This document shows, piece by piece, positions 58,965-64,000 of a DNA stretch of 64,000 nt; the stretch's first letter is position 1, and every line of letters starts with the position of its first letter. Made by a program: the position numbers and the translations under genes. Below the pieces are notes generated by a model that saw only the letters and a program-made list of their open reading frames with translations, made no database searches and had not been told where the DNA came from. Location: positions 62,001-126,000 of the forward strand of contig BMVA01000002.1 of assembly GCA_014650475.1 (NCBI GenBank), in the 5' to 3' direction. Origin of the DNA: Streptomyces albogriseolus. GTDB taxonomy: Bacteria > Actinomycetota > Actinomycetes > Streptomycetales > Streptomycetaceae.

Positions 58965-59600
58965 ATGTCGACCCATGCCAAGCGTGAACGACTCCTCCTG
59001 GCCGATCTGCTGGAGACCGCGGGCCCCGAGGCCCCCACCCTCTGCGAGGGCTGGACGACCCGGGACCTGGCCGCGCACGTGGTGGTGCGCGAGCGCCGCC
59101 CGGACGCGGCGGGCGGCATGCTGGTGAAGCAGCTCGCGTCGCGTCTGGAGCGGGTGACGGCGGAGTTCCTGGCGAAGCCGTACGACGAGCTGATCGGGCT
59201 GATCCGCACGGGCCCGCCGCGGTTCTCCCCGTTCTCGCTCAAGCAGATCGACGAGATGTCGAACGTGATCGAGTTCTACGTCCACGCCGAGGACGTCCGC
59301 CGGGCGCAGCCGGACTGGACGCCGCGCGAGCTGGACCCGGTGTTCCAGGACGCCCTGTGGTCGCGCCTGGAGCGTTCGGCCCGGCTGATGGGCCGCGGGG
59401 TGCCGACGGGTCTGGTGCTGCGCCGCCCGGACGGCCAGACCGCGGTGGCGCGCCGCGGGGCGCCGGTGGTGACGGTGACCGGGGAGCCGTCCGAGCTGGT
59501 GTTGTTCGCGTACGGCAGGCAGAGCGCCGCGAAGGTGGAGCTGGACGGCGACGAGAAGGCGATCGCCGAGCTGCGTGCCACCAAACAGCTCGGCATCTGA
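58965..59600 (+). CDS. TIGR03085 family metal-binding protein (DinB/maleylpyruvate isomerase-like)
   Basis: A 211-residue protein of the TIGR03085 family, related to the mycothiol-dependent maleylpyruvate isomerase/DinB fold. The N-terminal helix bundle has the typical [23 protein letters not shown] start (in parts) and metal-ligand histidines in [11 protein letters not shown] and [12 protein letters not shown]. The C-terminal SCP2-like part follows. Mycothiol or metal-dependent transfer chemistry is possible but unproven. ATG 58965 is the family start. It is followed by the VOC gene 23 nt later. Confidence 0.85.
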   Translation: MSTHAKRERLLLADLLETAGPEAPTLCEGWTTRDLAAHVVVRERRPDAAGGMLVKQLASRLERVTAEFLAKPYDELIGLIRTGPPRFSPFSLKQIDEMSNVIEFYVHAEDVRRAQPDWTPRELDPVFQDALWSRLERSARLMGRGVPTGLVLRRPDGQTAVARRGAPVVTVTGEPSELVLFAYGRQSAAKVELDGDEKAIAELRATKQLGI

Positions 59601-59623
59601 TCCGCTCCGGAGAGGCGCAGCTC

Positions 59624-60022
59624 GTGATCAAGGTCGCCATGACGAGTGTGTACGTGGAGGACGTGGCCAGGGCGCACGCCTTCTACACCGGGGTGCTCGG
59701 TTTCGAGACCCGCACCCATGTGGACCCCGGCGGCGGCACGCCGTTCGTCACCGTGGGCGCGCGGGACGGCGCCCAGCCGGATCTGGAGCTGCTGCTGGAG
59801 CCGGGCGACGGGCCGATCGCGGAGCCCTACCGCCGCGCGGTGCGGGAGGCGGGGCTGCCGTCGATCGTGTTCTCGGTGGACGACCTGCGCGCGGAGTTCG
59901 AGCGGCTGCGCGGGGAGGGCGTCCACTTCGTCCGGGAGCCGGAGAAGCAGGGCCCGGTGCTGACCGCGCTGCTGGACGACACGGTCGGCAATCTGATCCA
60001 GCTCACGCAGCCGCTCGGCTGA
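59624..60022 (+). CDS. VOC family (glyoxalase/dioxygenase superfamily) protein
   Basis: A 132-residue vicinal oxygen chelate protein with two beta-alpha-beta-beta-beta modules. The first is MTSVYVEDVARAHAFYTGVLGF and the second begins SIVFSVDDLRAEFERL and ends DTVGNLIQLTQP. Possible metal ligands are not fully conserved, so it could be an enzyme, a resistance binding protein or a carrier. GTG 59624 has GGAGAGG 8 nt upstream. It converges on hisF with 3 nt between the stops. Confidence 0.85.
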   Translation: MIKVAMTSVYVEDVARAHAFYTGVLGFETRTHVDPGGGTPFVTVGARDGAQPDLELLLEPGDGPIAEPYRRAVREAGLPSIVFSVDDLRAEFERLRGEGVHFVREPEKQGPVLTALLDDTVGNLIQLTQPLG

Positions 60023-60025
60023 GGC

Positions 60026-60781
60026 TCACCGCACCGGGTGGCCGGCGTCCTTGAGGGTCTGCTTGACCTCGCCGATGCGCAGGTCGCCGAAGTGGAACAC
60101 CGAGGCGGCCAGCACCGCGTCCGCGCCGGCGGCGACCGCGGGCGGGAAGTCGGCGAGCTTGCCGGCGCCGCCGGAGGCGATCACCGGGACCGTGACGTGC
60201 TTGCGCACGGCGGCGATCATCTCCAGGTCGTAGCCGTCCTTGGTGCCGTCGGCGTCCATGGAGTTCAGCAGGATCTCGCCCGCGCCCAGCTCCGCCGCGC
60301 GGTGCGCCCACTCGACGGCGTCGATGCCGGTGCCGCGGCGGCCGCCGTGCGTGGTGACCTCGAAGGTCCCGCCCTCGGCGCGCCGGGCGTCGACCGAGAG
60401 GACGAGCACCTGGCGGCCGAACCGCTCGGCGATCTCACGGATGAGGTCGGGCCGGGCGATGGCGGCCGTGTTCACACCGACCTTGTCGGCGCCGGCCCGC
60501 AGCAGCTTGTCGACGTCCTCGGCGGTGCGCACGCCGCCGCCCACGGTGAGCGGGATGAACACCTGCTCGGCGGTGCGGCGGACCACGTCGTAGGTGGTCT
60601 CGCGGTTGCCGGAGGACGCGGTGATGTCCAGGAACGTCAGCTCGTCGGCGCCTTCGGCGTCGTACACCTTGGCCATCTCGACGGGGTCGCCCGCGTCGCG
60701 CAGGTTCTGGAAGTTGACGCCCTTGACGACCCGGCCGCCGTCCACGTCCAGGCAGGGGATGACTCGGACCGCCAGGGTCAT
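60026..60781 (-). CDS. hisF: Imidazole glycerol phosphate synthase subunit HisF
   Basis: The cyclase subunit, a TIM barrel of 251 residues, uses ammonia tunnelled from HisH to form imidazole glycerol phosphate and AICAR. The N-terminal catalytic Asp12 is in [17 protein letters not shown]. The second catalytic Asp lies in VLSVDARR. Phosphate sites are GGGVRT and ASGGAGK. Its ATG overlaps the stop of the RidA-family gene by 4 nt. Confidence 0.97.
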   Translation of the reverse strand: MTLAVRVIPCLDVDGGRVVKGVNFQNLRDAGDPVEMAKVYDAEGADELTFLDITASSGNRETTYDVVRRTAEQVFIPLTVGGGVRTAEDVDKLLRAGADKVGVNTAAIARPDLIREIAERFGRQVLVLSVDARRAEGGTFEVTTHGGRRGTGIDAVEWAHRAAELGAGEILLNSMDADGTKDGYDLEMIAAVRKHVTVPVIASGGAGKLADFPPAVAAGADAVLAASVFHFGDLRIGEVKQTLKDAGHPVR

Positions 60782-61182
60782 GAATTCACGGCTCCTCTGA
60801 ATGCTTCGAGTTCCACTGAGACCAGTACGCGCGAGTCGACGAAGCCCTCGACCACCAGCAGCGTGGTGACCGGACGGACCGCGTCGAACAGCTCCTTGTG
60901 CGCGCGGCAGGCCGCGTCCACGTCCCGCGCGTGGGCGAGATGGAGGCGGGTGCGGATCACCGACCCGGCGTCGAGCCCGAACTCCGCGATCGCCTCCAGC
61001 GCGCTGGTGAAGGCCACCTTGGCCTGTTCGTACGGGTCGCCCTCCCCGTACAGCACGTCGCCCCGGAACGCGGTGGTGCCCGCGACCAGGACCAGGTCGC
61101 CGGCCGCGACGGCGCGCGCGGAGCCGAGGATCTCCTCCCAGGGGTTCCCGCTCTGCACGCGCCGCACGGATTCCGACGTCAT
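60778..61182 (-). CDS. RidA/YjgF family protein in the his operon
   Basis: A 134-residue RidA-family protein. RidA enzymes hydrolyse reactive enamine/imine intermediates. The core has [10 protein letters not shown], the trimer-interface motif [23 protein letters not shown] (in parts), and ends with LVSVELEAF. The arginine before the last strands typical of the archetypal RidA subgroup is not clearly placed (DSRVLVSVE), so deaminase activity is uncertain. It is inserted between hisA/priA and hisF with 4-nt overlaps on both sides, showing a stable place in the operon. Confidence 0.87.
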   Translation of the reverse strand: MTSESVRRVQSGNPWEEILGSARAVAAGDLVLVAGTTAFRGDVLYGEGDPYEQAKVAFTSALEAIAEFGLDAGSVIRTRLHLAHARDVDAACRAHKELFDAVRPVTTLLVVEGFVDSRVLVSVELEAFRGAVNS

Positions 61183-61904
61183 CGGGACACAGCCTCCAGG
61201 GCCTCTTCCAGGGTGAAGGCCTTGGCGTACAGGGCCTTGCCGACGATGGAGCCCTCGACGCCCAGCGGGACCAGCTCGGCGATCGCCCGCAGGTCGTCCA
61301 GCGAGGACACCCCGCCGGAGGCGACGACCGGGCGGTCGGTGGCGGCGCACACGTTCTTCAGCAGCTCCAGGTTGGGGCCCTGGAGGGTGCCGTCCTTGGC
61401 GATGTCGGTGACGACGTAGCGGGCGCAGCCCTCCTTGTTGAGACGGTCCAGCGTCTCGTACAGGTCGCCGCCGTCGCGGGTCCAGCCGCGGCCGCGCAGG
61501 GTGGTGCCGCGCACGTCGAGGCCGACGGCGATCTTGTCACCGTGCTCGGCGATGACCTTGGCGACCCACTCGGGGGTCTCCAGGGCGGCCGTGCCGAGGT
61601 TGACCCGGGTGCAGCCGGTGGCGAGGGCGGCGGCGAGGGTGTCGTCGTCGCGGATGCCGCCGGACAGCTCCACCTTGATGTCCATCGCCTTGGTGACCTC
61701 CGCGATCAGCTCGCGGTTGTCGCCGGTGCCGAACGCGGCGTCCAGGTCGACCAGGTGCAGCCACTCGGCGCCGGAGCGCTGCCAGGCGAGCGCGGCCTCC
61801 AGGGGCGAGCCGTAGGAGGTCTCGGTGCCGGACTCACCGTGCACGAGGCGGACGGCCTGGCCGTCGCGGACGTCGACGGCGGGGAGGAGTTCGAGCGTGG
61901 CCAT
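61179..61904 (-). CDS. priA: PriA, bifunctional HisA/TrpF phosphoribosyl isomerase
   Basis: A TIM-barrel isomerase of 241 residues that, in Streptomyces and mycobacteria, serves both histidine (ProFAR isomerase) and tryptophan (PRA isomerase) synthesis. Catalytic Asp11 ([10 protein letters not shown]) and Asp130 (AVGLDVRG) are present, as are Arg19 and Trp141 in GRGWTRDGG, which are typical of PriA. No trpF gene occurs in this window, in agreement with the dual role. The stop overlaps the start of the RidA gene (ATGA). It follows hisH by 4 nt. Confidence 0.95.
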   Translation of the reverse strand: MATLELLPAVDVRDGQAVRLVHGESGTETSYGSPLEAALAWQRSGAEWLHLVDLDAAFGTGDNRELIAEVTKAMDIKVELSGGIRDDDTLAAALATGCTRVNLGTAALETPEWVAKVIAEHGDKIAVGLDVRGTTLRGRGWTRDGGDLYETLDRLNKEGCARYVVTDIAKDGTLQGPNLELLKNVCAATDRPVVASGGVSSLDDLRAIAELVPLGVEGSIVGKALYAKAFTLEEALEAVSR

Positions 61905-61908
61905 GTCT

Positions 61909-62550
61909 CTACAGGGTTCCGATCCAGTTGTGGAGGAGCTGGGCGCCGGCGTCGCCGGACTTCTCGGGGTGGAACTGGGTGGCCCACAGGGAGCCGTTCT
62001 CCACGGCGGCCACGAAGGGCTTGCCGTGGGTGGTCCAGGTGACGAGCGGGGCCTCCATGGCCGGGTTCGTGGTCTCGAGCGACCAGTCGTGGACGGCGTA
62101 GGAGTGCACGAAGTAGAAACGCGCGTCCTTGTCCAGACCGGCGAACAGCCGGGAGCCCTCCGGGGCGTCCACGGTGTTCCAGCCCATGTGGGGGACGACG
62201 TCGGCCTGGAGCGGCTCGACGGAGCCGGGCCACTCGTCGAGGCCCTCGGCCTCGACGCCGTGCTCGACGCCCCGGGCGAAGAGGATCTGCATGCCGACGC
62301 AGATGCCCATGACCGGGCGGCCGCCGGCCAGGCGGCGGTCGACGATCCAGTCGCCGCGGGCCTCCTTGAGGCCCTTCATGCAGGCGGCGAAGGCGCCGAC
62401 GCCGGGCACCAGCAGCCCGTCGGCGTTCATCGCCGTGTCGAAGTCGCGGGTGATCTCGACGTCGGCCCCGGCGCGCGCGAGGGCGCGCTCGGCGGAGCGG
62501 ACGTTGCCGAAGCCGTAGTCGAAGACCACGACCTTCCTGGTGGTGCTCAA
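61909..62550 (-). CDS. hisH: Imidazole glycerol phosphate synthase subunit HisH
   Basis: The glutaminase subunit, 213 residues, feeds ammonia to HisF. The class I amidotransferase triad is Cys84 in MGICVGMQ and the His/Glu in QFHPEKSG near residue 195. The start is TTG 62550 with GGAGG 9 nt upstream; this ribosome site lies inside the end of the preceding 52-residue ORF. The gene begins 4 nt after that ORF's stop. Confidence 0.96.
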   Translation of the reverse strand: MSTTRKVVVFDYGFGNVRSAERALARAGADVEITRDFDTAMNADGLLVPGVGAFAACMKGLKEARGDWIVDRRLAGGRPVMGICVGMQILFARGVEHGVEAEGLDEWPGSVEPLQADVVPHMGWNTVDAPEGSRLFAGLDKDARFYFVHSYAVHDWSLETTNPAMEAPLVTWTTHGKPFVAAVENGSLWATQFHPEKSGDAGAQLLHNWIGTL

Positions 62551-62554
62551 GGGC

Positions 62555-62713
62555 TCACACCTCCATTTGCAGCAGGCCCGTGACGATGCACAGCGCGGCG
62601 CCGACGGACATCAGCGTGATCAGGCTCGTGGGCATCTTCTGCTTCACGAAGGAGATGATCCCGCCGACGAAGAACAGGCCGACGACGATCAGGACGGTGG
62701 ACAGCCCGTTCAC
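62555..62713 (-). CDS. Small two-helix membrane protein in the his operon
   Basis: A 52-residue protein beginning GTG 62713 with GGAGGG 5 nt upstream. It has two hydrophobic helices (residues ~4-22 and 31-48) joined by a basic loop [10 protein letters not shown]. It lies between hisB and hisH, and its 3' end carries the hisH ribosome site. Its codon use and ribosome site support a real gene. Function is unknown. I recall similar ORFs at this position in other Streptomyces. Confidence 0.75.
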   Translation of the reverse strand: MNGLSTVLIVVGLFFVGGIISFVKQKMPTSLITLMSVGAALCIVTGLLQMEV

Positions 62714-62805
62714 CGTGTCCCTCCGTTCGCTTCTCCGCCCGCGCGGCGCAGAGGTGCGGCCATCGTCGTCGTCTGCGGCCCGGCGGCCGCGCGTGCGTCG
62801 CTCAC
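62710..62805 (-). CDS. Possible 31-residue ORF between hisB and the small membrane protein
   Basis: An open frame of 31 codons. Its GTG overlaps the hisB stop (GTGA) and its TGA overlaps the GTG of the next small gene. The product would be a basic Ala/Gly/Arg-rich peptide with no recognisable motif. Third-position GC is moderate, with several A-ending codons, which is weak support. It may only be a re-initiation bridge that keeps ribosomes moving between neighbours. Confidence 0.35.
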   Translation of the reverse strand: MSDARAAAGPQTTTMAAPLRRAGGEANGGTR

Positions 62806-63395
62806 AGCGCGCCCTTCGTGGAGGGCAGGATGCCGGCCGCGCGCGGGTCGCGCTCGGAGGCGTAGCGCAGGGCGCGGGCGAGGGCCTTGAACTGGCACTC
62901 CACGATGTGGTGGGCGTTGCGCCCGTAGGGCACGTGCACGTGGAGCGCGATCTGCGCCTGGGCGACGAAGGACTCCAGGATGTGCCGGGTCATCGTCACG
63001 TCGTACGCGCCGATCATCGGCGCCATGTTCTCGGGCTCGGTGTGCACGAGGTAGGGGCGGCCGGAGAGGTCGACGGTGACCTGGGCGAGGGACTCGTCCA
63101 GCGGGACCGTGCAGTTGCCGAAGCGGTAGATGCCCACCTTGTCGCCGAGCGCCTGCTTGAAGGCGGCGCCGAGCGCGAGGGCGGTGTCCTCGATGGTGTG
63201 GTGGGAGTCGATGTGCAGGTCGCCCTCGGTCTTCACGGTGAGGTCGAACAGACCGTGCCGGCCGAGCTGGTCGAGCATGTGGTCGTAGAAGCCGACCCCG
63301 GTGGAGATCTCGGTCTTCCCGGTGCCGTCGAGGTCGATCTCGACGAGCACGGAGGTTTCCTTGGTGGTGCGTTCCACGCGTCCTACGCGGGTCAT
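62802..63395 (-). CDS. hisB: Imidazoleglycerol-phosphate dehydratase
   Basis: The monofunctional IGP dehydratase of histidine synthesis, 197 residues, without the phosphatase domain of E. coli HisB. The two His-rich manganese sites are visible: [16 protein letters not shown] with [15 protein letters not shown], and the repeat-related [18 protein letters not shown]. It forms 24-mers in other species. ATG 63395 overlaps the hisC stop (ATGA). Confidence 0.97.
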   Translation of the reverse strand: MTRVGRVERTTKETSVLVEIDLDGTGKTEISTGVGFYDHMLDQLGRHGLFDLTVKTEGDLHIDSHHTIEDTALALGAAFKQALGDKVGIYRFGNCTVPLDESLAQVTVDLSGRPYLVHTEPENMAPMIGAYDVTMTRHILESFVAQAQIALHVHVPYGRNAHHIVECQFKALARALRYASERDPRAAGILPSTKGAL

Positions 63396-64000
63396 GCGCT
63401 GTGCTCCTTCTTGATCTCACGTACCGCGTCGAGGAACGCGTCGTTCTCGGCCGGGGTGCCCGCGGTGACCCGCAGCCATCCCGGTACGCCGTTGTCCCGG
63501 ACCAGGACGCCCCGGTCGAGGATCTGCCGCCATACGGCGTGGGAGTCCTGGAAGCGGCCGAACTGGACGAAGTTGGCGTCGGAGTCGGTCACCTCGTAAC
63601 CCAGGGAGCGCAGTTCGGCGACCAGCCGGTCCCGCTCCGCCTTCAGCTGCTCGACGTAGCCGAGCAGGGTGCCGGTGTGCTCCAGCGCGGCCAGCGCGGT
63701 CGCCTGGGTGATCGCCGACAGGTGGTACGGCAGCCGCACCAGCTGGACGGCGTCGACGACCGCGGGGTGCGCGGCGAGGTAGCCGAGGCGCAGTCCGGCC
63801 GCGCCGAACGCCTTGGACATGGTGCGGGAGATCACCAGGTGGGGGCGTCCGTCGAGCAGCGGCAGCAGCGAGTCGCCGTGGCTGAACTCCACGTACGCCT
63901 CGTCGACGACCACGATCGACGGCCGGGCGGCCTGCGCGGCGTCGTACAGCGCGCGCACCGTGTCGGCGGGGACCGCGTTGCCGGTGGGGTTGTTGGGCGT
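63392..64000 (-). CDS. hisC: Histidinol-phosphate aminotransferase (5' part outside window)
   Basis: A PLP aminotransferase converting imidazole acetol phosphate to histidinol phosphate. The C-terminal ~202 residues are present; the N-terminus continues past the right edge. Visible motifs are [16 protein letters not shown], the PLP-lysine segment [17 protein letters not shown] and the C-terminal [12 protein letters not shown] with the substrate-phosphate arginine. Overlap with hisB makes it the first visible gene of the main his operon, with hisD expected further upstream. Confidence 0.95.
   Translation of the reverse strand, partial: TPNNPTGNAVPADTVRALYDAAQAARPSIVVVDEAYVEFSHGDSLLPLLDGRPHLVISRTMSKAFGAAGLRLGYLAAHPAVVDAVQLVRLPYHLSAITQATALAALEHTGTLLGYVEQLKAERDRLVAELRSLGYEVTDSDANFVQFGRFQDSHAVWRQILDRGVLVRDNGVPGWLRVTAGTPAENDAFLDAVREIKKEHSA

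Overview
The window is a piece of a Streptomyces chromosome core. Signs of this are very high GC with strong third-position GC, frequent GTG and TTG starts, a single TTA (bldA-type) leucine codon, trpM between trpC and trpB, a PriA-type HisA with no trpF in view, an HGxxPAAW protein, and copies of a common Streptomyces intergenic repeat. From memory, gene order follows the S. coelicolor SCO1990s-2050s region. This synteny was not computed. There is no prophage, insertion sequence, integrase or CRISPR array.

Layout, left to right. 0-3.5 kb: coaE (cut by the left edge), a PAC2-family gene and rpsA, all on the minus strand, with a clear HrdB-type promoter for rpsA. 3.6-10.4 kb: a methyltransferase with no ordinary start codon, a frameshifted hrpB helicase gene, a secreted lytic transglycosylase and two little-known genes. 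10.5-17.5 kb: polA, a molybdopterin oxidoreductase, a hotdog thioesterase and two small exported proteins, one with a TTA codon. 17.7-23.7 kb: a complete branched-chain amino acid ABC transporter livKHMGF. 23.7-29 kb: an ANTAR response regulator, tRNA-Leu(CAA), a stand-alone HTH-LAGLIDADG protein, pyruvate kinase and a Tat-exported 5'-nucleotidase. 29-35.7 kb: an M1 aminopeptidase, an orphan receiver, chorismate mutase, a HEVAH metallopeptidase, and a rhomboid protease translationally coupled to a GH46 chitosanase. 35.7-42.9 kb: glutamate synthase gltBD with a candidate GlnR box, and a VIT1/CCC1-type transporter.

43.2-50.0 kb holds the most unusual unit. It is a tightly coupled plus-strand operon of four divergent ADP-ribosylglycohydrolase (DraG/ARH) paralogues followed by a CaiB-type CoA-transferase and a CitE/HpcH-type lyase. 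One paralogue has lost a metal-binding aspartate. 50-64 kb: lgt, a DsbA-like membrane thioredoxin, and the trp and his genes on the minus strand (hisC-hisB-small ORFs-hisH-priA-ridA-hisF, then hisI-trpE-membrane proteins, then trpC-trpM-trpB-trpA). A TIGR03085 gene and a VOC gene sit on the opposite strand between hisF and hisI. PriA would serve both histidine and tryptophan synthesis, chorismate mutase competes with trpE for chorismate, and GltBD supplies the nitrogen economy these pathways draw on.

The best leads are the four-paralogue DraG operon, the HTH-LAGLIDADG gene beside tRNA-Leu, a hairpin that would hide the rpsA Shine-Dalgarno sequence, the non-AUG start of the methyltransferase, and a repeat element that supplies the 3' end of trpM.
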